Assembly: GCA_036426205.1 (NCBI GenBank)
Contig: CM071570.1
Coordinates: forward strand, 143,894,450-143,958,449
Reading direction: 5' to 3'
Source of the DNA: Ascaphus truei
Taxonomy: Eukaryota > Chordata > Amphibia > Anura > Ascaphidae
Length of the DNA stretch: 64,000 nt
In this document: positions 23,690 to 34,244 of the stretch, one piece after another
Layout: each line of letters starts with the position of its first letter
Numbering within the stretch: the first letter of the stretch is position 1
The notes under the pieces: model-generated
Database searches by the model: none
What the model was told of the DNA's origin: nothing
What the model saw: only the letters and a program-made list of their open reading frames with translations
Made by a program: the position numbers and the translations under genes

Positions 23690-23797
23690 GACAGCCGTGA
23701 AGAAAACAACTGGATTGTGTGGTTCAAGAAGAAGTACAGTAGAAGCCACGGAGATCATCTTTCTTCCTCTCTGCAGTTTTGCCTTCTGTGGTCATAA
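23690..23797 (+). other. Candidate terminal host exon
   Basis: A pyrimidine-rich tract (CTGACCCTTTTTCCTCTATC, branch-like CGCTGAT) ends in CACAG at 23689. The next 35 codons are open in phase 0 (NNWIVWFKKKYSRSHG within it) to TAA at 23795, and AATAAA follows at 23809. This is the layout of a last exon. I do not recognise the protein. A chance frame of this length is easily possible. Confidence 0.3.
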
Positions 23798-24439
23798 ATT
23801 ACAACTCAAATAAACAAATCAGACTCCTGAGAAGAAGGCAAGAGTATTGCAATAACCTTATGTAAAGCTCATATTTGTACATATATACTTTTAAAACAGG
23901 TTTCCTAGGTGCACAATTGGAGCAAAACCAGTGGCACAAAATGAAATTTATCAAAAGGAAAATTGCTTTGCATGGGATACCATTTAAAAAAAATTCAACC
24001 TGGGAGTCAAAGTCATTACTGTTTTGTTGATTAGTTTGGTGTCATAATGCCCCAAATACCAAGCACATTTGATCATTGATGTTGACAATTGCTATCACAT
24101 TGTTATCAACCTAACTCTACCCTCTGTTGTCTCAAACACTTAAAGGACCTTAAATACGACAAATTCCCTCTGAAAATCAGTAGTACCTAGAATAGAACAA
24201 TGGCAGAATAAAGTCTCTGCACGTATTCGGGTGGAGTTGACGGGAAATAGTGAGGATGAGACGAGCATGGGATATTGGGAGAGGAAATAGCAACCACAGT
24301 GGCAATAGAAGTGAGGCAAAAACAACTTTGAGATACTTTTGTAAAAGTTGTACTATATTTAATTGGCCAATCAATGTTTTGAGATTAAAACAGAAGAAGG
24401 TCTATGGGAGAAACAGGATGGATTAGGAAAAGCAGAACA

Positions 24440-25215
24440 AAAGTCTTCAGGTTAGTGAACAAATGCTCTGTAGTTTGGGAAACAAAATCCCAGAAGGAAT
24501 TGCAATAATGATAATGATATTGAAATTGGTCCAAATATTGATTTGGATATTATGGAGTCATGGTATAAGGAAAATCAGAACTTAAAAGGACAGGGTGGGA
24601 AGGTTGGTAGGAGAAGTCCTTTATGTTCAGGACCACATAAAAGCTACATCATTACAAGCTGCTAAAAAAAAAGACTGAGGCACTTTGAGTAGCACTATAA
24701 ACTTGTTAGAAGGTAGTTTTTCCCACTGGTGTGATCTACAGACTTCAGGGGCAAGAAGATAAAGTGGACAAGGTGTTAACAGAGAACATCACTAAGAAGG
24801 AGAGGTGCATCATGCAAAATGCAATTCCCAACATATACAGCTTGAAGAAGAAAAGGGAGAATGGGGAAATGAATGGAACTTTTAAATATATAAAGGATCT
24901 TAACAAGAACAGGATGGAATCATATTTCAATAAAAGAAAAGAGCTAGAACAAGAATCTTGAGGGTGGCAGGCTAAAATATCAGGAAGTACTTCTTCACAC
25001 AAATGTTGGTGGATTTCTGCAATAGCCTCCCAACACAAGGGCTTAAGAATTATACAGTAAGGGAATTCAAAAAATGTGTTGGGATAGACTTAAGAATATC
25101 CTGAAAGAAGTCAAGGATCTAATAGGGTCCGAGGTTGTACAGCAGATAAGAAAATGGGCAGATTTGGTGGGCTAAGTGGTTCTTATCTGCCGTCAAATTT
25201 AAGAGGGAAATTAGA
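24440..25215 (+). mobile_element. CR1-like LINE remnant, 3' region
   Basis: The 3' stretch (GGAAGTACTTCTTCACACAA, GAATTCAAAAAATGTGTTGG, AGATAAGAAAATGGGCAG, GTGGTTCTTATCTGCCGTCA) follows the layout I associate with 3' ends of an abundant vertebrate LINE family, probably CR1. The 76-codon frame at 24731-24961 (QNAIPNIYSLKKKR, NRMESYFNKRK) may be derived from it. The family name is from memory. Confidence 0.45.
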
Positions 25216-25600
25216 CAAATGGTTGGAATGATTGGTGGTTTAGGTTAAAGGTACACATTTTTCAAAAATCATAAAGAATCAATGACTAACATTTGAATGG
25301 CTATTTTTGAAGGTTCGCTTGTAGACATGGTTCTCACACACTGGAATGAGGGCAAAGTGCTTTCCTACTACACCTGTCTGGTTCTGTCACTGGGCGGGGA
25401 ATGGCTAAAGGCGAGGAAACACCTGATTCACATATGCCCTCCAGGTTCCCTACTGAAAAGGAAAGCATTTCAAAAAGACATTTTATCTATGGAAAACCTT
25501 GTGTGATGTTCTACTGCTTTTAGACTTTTTGTTACCAGTAATCTGAGAGTTGGCGATTTTGTGCACGGTAGATTGTTATACATTTTAGGGGGGACATGCC

Positions 25601-25646
25601 ATGTTATTGAGAAAGGTTACAGGATAGCTGAAACGTTGAGCAATGG
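25601..25646 (+). ncRNA. Hammerhead-like ribozyme motif, U3-A8 core
   Basis: Core TTGAGAA (25607-25613), unpaired A (25614), stem II GGTT/AGCT with wobble pairs (25615-25618 with 25626-25629), GAAA (25630-25633), helix III ACGT, position 17 = T. Stem I is mismatched. An AATAAA follows at about 25653, so a PLE terminal-repeat piece is likely. Confidence 0.55.
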
Positions 25647-25799
25647 TGTGAAATAAATACACTTTTTTGAGAAAATTTGCAGTGCCCCCTCCCTAAACCT
25701 ATTTCTTATATGGACTCAAGTGGCAGGACTTTTTTGGAGATCTGGTGCATCGCTAGACGATTCACAAGTTTAAAATTAAATGATTGGTGTGCTCTAAAG

Positions 25800-26114
25800 C
25801 AGGGTGCGCAACTGGGGGGGGGGGGCACGGCAGTTACAGAGGTCCCGCGCTCTTCACCAAGGAATTTAAATGAAATGTCCAGGAGCGTGCGCTAGGCCTC
25901 TGTGACTTCCCTTACCTGGTCTCCAGTGGCTTTCAGCGACGCGTCACCATGGTAATGCAGCGTCAAATGACGCCACGGGGTCACATTATGCCATGTTTCC
26001 ATGGCAACGCTATGTCGTGCATCAGAAGACGCCAAACACCAGTTAAAGAGGGGGCACAATAGCAGGGGGGAGAGCAGGCAGGGGGACACAGACTGAAAAG
26101 TTTGTGCACCCCTG
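25800..26114. mobile_element. hAT-type MITE, 8-bp target duplication
   Basis: Ends CAGGGTGCGCAACT and the complement AGTTTGTGCACCCCTG form the inverted repeats. The flanks CTCTAAAG (25792-25799) and CCCTAAAG (26115-26122) are an 8-bp duplication with one difference. Non-coding CpG-rich interior. Confidence 0.75.
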
Positions 26115-26119
26115 CCCTA

Positions 26120-26985
26120 AAGTATGATTTTGTATTGACATTTTAGGGGACCAACATCCTTTACCCCCGAAAGGTATCACAACCTGCAACATAACGACAT
26201 ATCTCCACCACCTACTGTATATGGCTACTTGAACTGTGAACAGTAATCTAAGATGATTATGGAAGCAAAAGTAATTACTCTTTTCTTTTGCAGTATCAGT
26301 AACAATGATCAGGAATGTGACCAGCTGCACTCAACAGAAGTTGTGGGTTCATTCTATTATGTAGTGCAGTCTAAAGTAAGGATTAGAACTAAGAACAGTT
26401 AGTCAGGCACCTAATGTATATGCATGAAGATTCATTAGGGCAATCCATGGCAAAGAATGGGAGTTATATGTGGCTTAATCTAAAATGAAAATTAAATGAA
26501 ACCTGCAGCTCCTACTATTGATTGTTGAGATAATGGGAGATTCTCTCATTTTTAGTGTACTGTACTTTTAAAATAGGAATCAAATGAAACAGAAGAGTGC
26601 AAAACCAATCATAGAGTAGTAGCTTAAAGTATCTTTATAAGAAGGTAAGTAATGATCTCCCCGCTAAACAACAACATAGTTGTTTTAATTAATTGTGAGC
26701 CCATTACTTGCCTTTTTACACAGATATTTTCAGACTGCGTTGTTGGAGGTCCTGAGCTCTTCTGCTTCCTCTGATTTCAAGATGAAGACTCTTAGCTTTC
26801 TCCTTGAGGAGCAGTAGTCTGCTTCTTCCTAGGACAGTTTACCATAATTCCATCATGCTTTCTTATACCTCTGCATGTCTAATCCAAAATAGTGGTTTAT
26901 TTTTATTTTATTCCCTTAGCTGAACAATTTATTTAGCCCTTGTTTTGGTAGTGTTGTTTTCAGAAATAGCTATTGCATTTAATCT
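26120..26985. other. No gene or element recognised
   Basis: AT-rich. A splice-acceptor-like CTTTTTACACAG lies at about 26712 but the following frame closes quickly. Confidence 0.3.
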
Positions 26986-26989
26986 GAGG

Positions 26990-27310
26990 CAGGTTTTTGC
27001 TGACCTTACCAAGGATGCACCTTGAGAAAGAGCGTGTAGCTCGAAACGCGTTGGTGGGGGCCTTAGGGCTCATTTTGTTCCTATGCACTGATCCATTAAA
27101 ACGGTTTTCATTTTGGGACCCACTCTCTGGTAGTTTTTTTGTTTCAGTAGTGCTCCAATTCTCCTTCATCTGCTCTATTGGATCCTGCGGAGTACTGGAA
27201 GCACACACCTGTGGAGGCACATCTCACCGGAGATCAACCAACAGTGAGTCATTCTACTCTTTTATACACCCTAGTCATCCACATCGATGCTTCATGCCTG
27301 GACACTAGCA
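26990..27310 (+). mobile_element. PLE terminal-repeat fragment
   Basis: It contains the motif at 27017-27057 followed by sequence matching the order seen after the motif at 979: a GGG-rich stretch, GATCCATTAAAA, GGAAGCACAC. No PLE coding sequence is attached. Confidence 0.6.
27017..27057 (+). ncRNA. Hammerhead-like ribozyme motif, U3-A8 core
   Basis: Stem I CACC/GGTG, core TTGAGAA (27022-27028), unpaired A (27029), stem II GAGC/GCTC (27030-27033 with 27039-27042), GAAA (27043-27046), helix III ACGCGT, position 17 = T. All helices pair fully. Confidence 0.7.
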
Positions 27311-27639
27311 AGTGAGAGTTCTCACTAATCAAGAGGTGGAACTCTATCCAGTTTATCGATACATAGTGGATCTGGTATATTCATCATTTCATGGTTGGTC
27401 TCATCATTTATGTGGGATACTTCAAGGATACATCATACAGCATTCATGCCATTATGAGCTTATATAGCTTTTGTGATCTGTGTTGAGCGCCATTCAGCTT
27501 TTGTTTTTCTTGCTGACCTTACCAGACATTCATATGTGTTTTAATAATACTAATTTTAATACCTTTAGTAAGTTTCTATGGTGATGGTTTTTGTTTCACT
27601 ATTGCACTCTTGCACTTTATTTTTAGTCGTTTTCGTTTT

Positions 27640-27790
27640 ATATTATCAGGGATGTGCCGAAGTAAAAGTACCACATGTGGTGCATTTGCATGTCTCACAG
27701 GTCTGCAACCCTGTCTTTCTCATTATCTCTTAACAAACACTGCTTCCACTGCAGCAAGGGATTCTGGGTAATGACATGTAAGATGTGCGA
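27640..27790 (-). repeat. Dispersed repeat family A, copy 4 (inverted)
   Basis: It contains GCATTTGCATGTCTCACAGG, CACTGCTTCCACTGCAGCAA and GGGATTCTGGGTAATGACAT, in the reverse order of copy 1. Confidence 0.6.
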
Positions 27791-28302
27791 GCTTTTCAGA
27801 TTTCTGTCCGCACGTTTTTTTGGAGAAATCTATGGAAATTTAGCATTTTTCACCAACAGAGTGATATTAGACTGCGCTTTCACACAACATACAACTAATT
27901 AGTGGATCAAGTGATATATAAGTGAACTAATACATGTTTGGGTGAATGATGCTCAAAAACCTCTGGTGAGGACTTGTTTCCCAAAGTCCACGCCACATAA
28001 TCCAGAAGGAGCAGGATCACCCAAAAGAAAGGAAGAGAATATATACTGCACACTATTTCAGAAAAAAATGGCTGGTATCTTGGTGGAATCGTGGCTCATA
28101 TGTTAGCCCACTAACAGTATGTAGATAAATAAACCGCCTTCTCCAACTGTGGTATAAACTTTTCTTCATATAAGGATGAGTGTAGATGTTCCCTCAAAAT
28201 CAGAAAGATAAAGGAGACATAGTGCAATTCAAACAAAGCACACTTTAATAAAGTATCATGTACTTCGGGTACTCACACTATGTACATGTAAAATAAGCAA
28301 TG

Positions 28303-28307
<5 letters not shown>

Positions 28308-28353
<46 letters not shown>
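28308..28353. repeat. (GA)n microsatellite
   Basis: About 46 bp of pure GA. Confidence 0.95.
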
Positions 28354-28355
<2 letters not shown>

Positions 28356-28779
28356 GATAAGAATATTTCAAACCTTACATATATTATACAACAATTTAAA
28401 ATTGAATTCATACTCAAAAAAGAGAATAAGGACATGATAAACACCTAGCTATTATTAAAAATACAATCTCAATATAAACATAATAACCCCAAAGTGACAA
28501 GCAAAAGGTGGGAAATAAGGGGAGAAAATAAAGACCATTAGTACATATATTTAAAAAAAACTTCCAATTAAAAGCAATGCTTGCTGGCAGCAAATGGTGA
28601 CATTCACAGATAAAGCTACACTCAAAATGTACGGGTCAGGAAGAAACATGGGAATAGAAAGCTTTTTTTACACCTTGCAGCTTGTTTGATTACAAATATC
28701 TACATATTCTTGATTGGCAGAGTTTTGACAATGAACTGATTTATTGGATAAAGGATAAAAGCTAAATATAAGAATACAT

Positions 28780-29420
28780 GATAAAATTCACTTTCAAAAA
28801 AAGTATCAGTTCGAAGTCCACATTTAATCCAAACGGTGTTAAGGTTTTTAACTTGCGCATCCAAAACATCTCTCTTTGGCTCAAATCCAATTCTCGGTCT
28901 CTACCTCTCCAATGTTGTGGGACAACCTCTATTCCTATATAACTTACTCCTGCCGGCTCAGAATTGTGGCACATAGCAAAATGTTTGGATACATTATAAG
29001 TAATAACACCCCTCCTGATGTTACTCAGGTGTTCCAGGATGCGCGTTCGTATCGGTCTCTTGGTTTTTCCTATAAATTGAAGCCCGCATGGGTATTCTAA
29101 TAAATAGATAACAAATTCGGACCAGCAATTAATAAATGTAAGGGCACTAGGAGATATCTTGTTTTTAATATTACATGCCCTTTAAAAAATGACATCTGGT
29201 CTCACAGGAATTACATCTTTTAATAGGGGATCATTTAATAGCAAATGCCAATGTTTTTCAATGATACTTTTAATTTTATTTGCTTCCCTATTGTATTCTG
29301 TCCAAAATGAGACACTAAAATCTTTCTTTATGTTAGTGTTTAGTCGTAATTCTTCTTTTTCCTTAGTTAGATCCTTTCTCTTAAGATTTTGTTGTTTTCT
29401 CCATCGAATTATTTAAAAGC
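28780..29420 (-). pseudogene. Penelope-like element, linker and GIY-YIG endonuclease, decayed
   Basis: Minus-strand reading gives linker blocks (KEELRLNTN, IEKHWHLLLND near 29250), then the GIY-YIG entry FVIYLLEYPCGLQFIGKTKR (near 29100-29040), RTRILEHLSNIRRGV, and the C-terminus GIEVVPQHWRGRDR, REMFWMRKLKTL and FGLNVDFELILFL (28960-28790). At least one stop lies upstream of the GIY-YIG entry. The RT is absent. The sequence differs from the other PLE copies, so it is another lineage. Confidence 0.82.
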
Positions 29421-29429
29421 TCTTATATT

Positions 29430-30640
29430 CTCTTCTTTTCTTTTGGGTGGTCCTGCGCCTGGAATTTGTGGAGAATTTTGCATTTTCCCAGAATTTGGGG
29501 GGAAGTTTATGAGAAGAGGGCATGAAATGTCGCCCTTATTTCTTTTTGAGGTTTGGCAAATATGGTCAGCTTTTGCCAAATGATTCACAGTTTTTTTTTT
29601 CTTACAATATCACATGACCAATATGACCTGCACATGGTCACCCAGCATATTAGGGTCACATGACCCTGCAAATCTGGAATAGGGAAATATACTGGTTCTC
29701 AAAAAACGAATTCTGAGTTCCAGAACTCTTGCCAACATTTTACACATCTCTACATAATATTATCTTTTTATATAACCCAGGTGTTTAGGCATAGTGGCGT
29801 ATACTTTTTATTCTTATGTACCCTTAAAATAGCCTTTGTTTGAATGCCCTGTCCTCTTTTCTTGTGTGTAAATCATAGTCTGGATGAGGTCAGCTTGTGG
29901 CTCTTCACCTCTTTTTCTACCTATTTCTTCAGTTTATAACTGGGTGGTGGGGCCAGTTGGAGCTTATACATATAAAGAACCCAATGAAATCTTATAAGGG
30001 GATTACATACCTAGCCTGGCTTTGCTGCTGTTGGTAAACCATTTAAGCTTTGCTTTCATGGTTAACTGACATCAGCAGAGCCCCTTGGTACTGCATTAGT
30101 ACTGTAATCTACTTCTAACCATCCATTATCCCCCCAGTTTGCCTCCAGAAGCCCTGCACTCATTTTGTATTGCTGTATCGTTGCAGCAGAAGCATCAGGA
30201 TGTGTTGGTAAAAGCTTGGCAGAACATGTGTTTGTTTTCCCCTGCTTTCATTTGCTTTACTACTACATAAGCCTTCTGCTGCTGGTGGGAGTTGCACTGC
30301 ATTCGTCTCAGCTCACAGAACGTATGTACAAACCTCCGCCACTTGCTGCTTCAGGAGAGTTTGGTTTGAACATTTCCATATCTTTCATAATGCAAAGCCT
30401 ATCATGGAATGAGGAATCACATTTTGAGTGGAAAAGTAACCATGAACTTGCTCTGTATGTTTGTATTTTTCATTTTTATTGTTTGAAAACTTCTGAGGAG
30501 AAAATATATGAAAATAAAGGTACAATTCCCTGTAGTAATTGCTATTCCTGATGGGTTTTTATTCAGGAGTAGTGATATTCATTACAGCGGGATACACCTA
30601 TGTATGGTTAGTACTGATATTGTTTCAATTGTTACCTCAG
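29430..30640. other. No gene or element recognised
   Basis: Mixed AT-rich DNA. The 128-codon frame at 30165-30551 has a hydrophobic stretch (LLYYYISLLLLVGVALHSSQ) but no recognisable domain and no clear exon signals. Confidence 0.25.
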
Positions 30641-30650
30641 TCCTCCCTAA

Positions 30651-31604
30651 GGGGCCTATGCAGAGAGCAGCGAATTTTAAAATTGGCGAATTTATTAAAA
30701 AGTAGCTTTTTTGGAGAGTTTTAGGGCCTCATGCAGAGAGCAGCGCAAAAAGCGAAAGCGGCATTAATTGGCGAATTCTGCCTTGAGAAAGGCAGAAACC
30801 GGCAAGTTTTTAAAAAAAGCGCCATTTTTTTTTTTTTTGTTTGAAATTCGCCGCGCGGCTGGAGAGTTTCTAATCTCTCCAGTTTTTTTTTCTGCCGTAT
30901 GCAGAGAGCCGCGATCGCCATCTAGTGGCTGGTCGCGCCAAAAAAATGGCGCGATTTTCAACATTTTTCCTCTCCACCAAGCAGCTGGCGCTCCGCGGCC
31001 GGTGGAGAGGAAAAAAAAAAAACGCGATTTTTTCCCTACAAGTTTCAACAGCGCTAATAGCGCTGGTTGAAACTCTCCATATGCAGAAAGGCAGTTTTCT
31101 GCCCTTTCTGCATATGGAGATAAAAACTCTCCAAAAAAGCTACAATTTTTCCCCCTCTCCAATTCTATATATCGCTGCTCTGTGCATGAGGCCCATAATC
31201 TCCATATGCAGAAAAGTGCGAATTCTGCTATGTTTAACATGGATGCGTGTGGCGAGTTTAAATTGGCGAGATGCGCGCTTCAGAAATGTGTTAAAACAAA
31301 TTCGCGCCTTTTTTTTTCCCTTTGCAATGGCCGCGAGCGGCAGTTTTTTTTGGCGAGGCAAAACGGAGACAATCGCGCCATTTTATTGGCGCGAACAGCC
31401 GCTAGATGCCGTTCGCGCCTCTCTGCATACGGATATTTTTTAAACTGGCGAGATTGCGGTTCTCGCCAGCCGCGAGGCGAGTTTTACAAATAGAAAAGAA
31501 AAATTGGCGCGTTTTTCGGAAATCTCCATTTTCTGCTGTTTTCTGCGCGATTATCTCCAAAAAATGGCGAATTTCGAAAATTCGCTGCTCTCTGCATAGG
31601 CCCC
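30651..31604. mobile_element. 954-bp non-autonomous element with long inverted ends and nested internal repeats
   Basis: Left end GGGGCCTATGCAGAGAGCAG plus CGAATTTT; the right end is its complement (31575-31604). Internally, TATGCAGA-type and GGCGCGA/GCGCCA-type units recur on both strands at about 30730, 30900, 31080, 31200 and 31420, with a strong hairpin at about 31076-31125. No transposase frame. The TSD is unclear (CTAA left, ATAG right). Confidence 0.65.
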
Positions 31605-31670
31605 ATAGTCCTTGATTGGTAAAATTCAATCCTTAACAACACATGGCAGCTGCAGCTGTCAATCTTATCG

Positions 31671-31877
31671 TAGGCTGCACTTATAGTGCCGGGGACAGCG
31701 ATGAAACGTCGCGTCAAAACAAATGCATTGCCGCCATCGCGTACGCTTATAGTAAGCGTGACGTGACGGCGCGACAGAGCGACGGCTTGGTCGCGATTGC
31801 TGGAAGTCATCTCAATTTGATTTTTCCAGCAGCCGCAGCCTAACATCACCGTCGCGGGCACTATAAGCGTTACCTTA
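31671..31877. mobile_element. MITE related to that at 5904
   Basis: Imperfect inverted ends share CTTATAGTGCC/GGGCACTATAAG with the MITE at 5904, and the interior has the same CpG-rich GACGTGACGGCGCGAC style. It starts directly beyond the 954-bp element. Confidence 0.55.
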
Positions 31878-32146
31878 CGAAATAGTATATATGTTGCTTT
31901 GGCCATAGAATATATTCTAGCCAATAGAGTTGGTAGCACAATTGTATCAAGATCTACTCAGCTAGATACTAGATGTCTGCTCATGAGTCATTTATATCAT
32001 GCTGACATTCTTCCAACAGTTGTATTTTAGGAGAATCCCTCAGAGCCGACAGCTAAGTATATATGGTCAAAAATAGATGTCTTTGTGAGCTTAGGTAAGT
32101 CGCTGCTTATAACAGGGGGTATCCCTGTAACATATGTCTTTTATCA

Positions 32147-32598
32147 TAAAGCACAACAATGTTCCCGGCACTCAAAGTGAACAACCATAAACAAATGGGT
32201 AGGGGGAAGTACCAGGGGACTACGGTCTCCCTGGGAACGGGCCTGAAGAAGGGGTCTATACCCCGAAACGTACGTTGCCCCCCTTGCTCTGGACTTTTTA
32301 CCAGCCCCTTTTTTTCCCTCCCCCTCCTTTCCTTCCTTCCCTCCCTTCCCTGTTTCTTTCCCTGTCTGAGTACACTTTGACCATTTTGGTAATTTTTTGG
32401 CTTTTGTTGTGCATCCTCTATTCTTTTTGGCTTATCCATTTGTTCATGCTTGTTCACTTTGAGTGCCAGGAACATTTGTTGTGCTTTATGTTTTTTGGGA
32501 GGAAGTAGGGTCCTCCCGGTTCCTCTGTGCCCACCTCATTTGACTTCCCTTCATTCATCTACCACGAATGCTGTCTAGTATATTTTTTTACTTTTTCT
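32147..32598 (+). mobile_element. Non-autonomous foldback element carrying a hammerhead motif, 15-bp TSD
   Basis: ATATGTCTTTTATCA occurs at 32132-32146 and 32599-32613. Inside, about 50-bp inverted arms (AAAGCACAACAATGTTC through AACAAATGGG near 32147-32200, and the complement near 32425-32485) enclose the hammerhead at 32239. There is no ORF. Confidence 0.75.
32239..32280 (+). ncRNA. Hammerhead ribozyme motif, C3-G8 core
   Basis: Stem I GGGC/GCCC (32239-32242 with 32277-32280), core CTGAAGA (32243-32249), unpaired A (32250), stem II GGGGT/ACCCC (32251-32255 with 32260-32264), GAAA (32265-32268), helix III ACGTACGT (32268-32275), position 17 = T. All helices pair perfectly and the core fits CUGANGA. 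Confidence 0.8.
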
Positions 32599-32773
32599 AT
32601 ATGTCTTTTATCAGTACATATACTTCTATAATAGGAATAAATTGTAACAATGTCTCTCTAGGATTGAGACATACAGGCTGCTAGTTACTATGCACTTGGG
32701 TCACTTAATCTGTCTATAGTTAGACACCAGGTTAACCGTATGGTAAATACTGTGAGAGTGTTAACCTCTAGGG

Positions 32774-32966
32774 CAGGGGTCTCCAAACTTGTCCTCAAGA
32801 GCTGCACACAGGCCGGCTTTTATGGATATCCCTGTCTCAGCACAGGTGGCTCAATCAGTGCCTCAGTGCTTGACTGGGCCACTAATTAAGCCACCTGTGC
32901 TGAAACAGGGATATCCATAAAAGCCGGCCTGTGTGCGGCTCTTGAGGACAGGTTTGGAGACCCCTG
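32774..32966. mobile_element. Near-palindromic hAT-type MITE
   Basis: CAGGGGTCTCCAAACTTGTC at the left and its complement at the right; the arms pair almost end to end (CTTTTATGGATATCCCTGT with ACAGGGATATCCATAAAAG). The flanks CTCTAGGG and CCCTAGGT are an imperfect 8-bp duplication. Confidence 0.75.
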
Positions 32967-32974
32967 CCCTAGGT

Positions 32975-33904
32975 AATGGCTCATAATGAGAAGATCAGGT
33001 GGATGACAACTGGAGTAATCTAATTCACCAACACTGGACGAACCACCAATAACCACAAACAAACAGAAGATGTTTAAAACTAAAGATTTAAAGCTGAACG
33101 CAGATGCATCAGAGCACCTTCTCGGCGAATCCTAACGCATCGTGACACGGACCACTACCTCAAAATCGCTCACTCTGATGATGTTAGGATTACCCGACAG
33201 ATGCTGTGATGTGTCTGTGTCATTATTCCATCAGTATATCTACACCGAGCCTACGCGGATCCAGCACCCTGACAAGGTGCGAGATGCTGAGCAAAGCCAT
33301 GTACATAGTAAACTGATGTAAACTCTAAGAGCAGAGCAAAGAGGGTTACATACAACAATCGGATTTTCACTATAGGGAACACTGTCAGATACTTTCTTTT
33401 TAACATCCCTACCAGAACTGGAGAACTAAGCAGCCACTTCCTTTATGGGATGAGACCGACCTGTCCCCCAAACTTTGTAGATGTTAAATCTAATTTAAAG
33501 ATAACTGTCTATTTAAACAGATCGCTGCAGGAAAATGAAAGCAACCACTGTGTATTTTTGCAACGATAATCTGTGTAGTGCTTCAAAATAAATATTTGGT
33601 ACCCCTGCACTTTTGCAATACATTTTCTCCCTACATGATGATTCTTTATGATCAGCAGTTTTGTTTTAACTCTAGTGAGCGGAAGTGAATTATATCTCAA
33701 ATAAACACTTCTAGTTTTCACTGAAACAAAATAAATCTTAAAACACTGATTTTGATTCAAACCAACACACATGTTTTAGTTTTACTGAAAAAACGAACAG
33801 TAAACTAAATTTTGCTCAAACAGCACATTCCTATTAACTTTACCCAAACCTTCAGAATGTGACAAAGATACTCACACAGTAAATAGGTACAGCAAATACT
33901 GCAG
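32975..33904. other. No gene or element recognised
   Basis: No terminal repeats or coding signature seen. Confidence 0.3.
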
Positions 33905-33906
33905 TA

Positions 33907-34238
33907 CAGGCACACCCCGGTTTAAGGACACTCACTTTAAGTACACTCGCGAATAAGGACATATCGCCCAATAGGCAAACGGCAGCTCTCGCATGCGCCT
34001 GTCAGCACGTCCTGAAAAGCAATACCAGCTCCCTACCTGTACCGAAGCTGTGCGCAAGCGGGGAGACTATAGAGCCTGTTACAAATGCGTTATTTACATC
34101 AGTTATGCACGTATATGACGATTGCGGTACAGTACATGCATCAATAAGTGGGAAAAAGGGAGTGCTTCACTTTAAGTACATTTTCACTTTACATACATGC
34201 TCTTGACCCATTGCGTACGTTAATGCGGGGTATGCCTG
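33907..34238. mobile_element. Tc1/mariner MITE, pogo/Tigger-like ends
   Basis: TA flanks both ends (33905-33906, 34239-34240). The ends CAGGCACACCCCG and CAGGCATACCCCG (complement at right) resemble Tigger-type termini, with subterminal CTTTAAGTACA repeats on both sides. Non-coding. Confidence 0.7.
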
Positions 34239-34244
34239 TATATA

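Noticed and set aside
30764..31443. Frames of 158 and 172 codons on opposite strands
   Set aside because: They lie wholly inside the non-autonomous inverted-repeat element and reflect its internal repeats.
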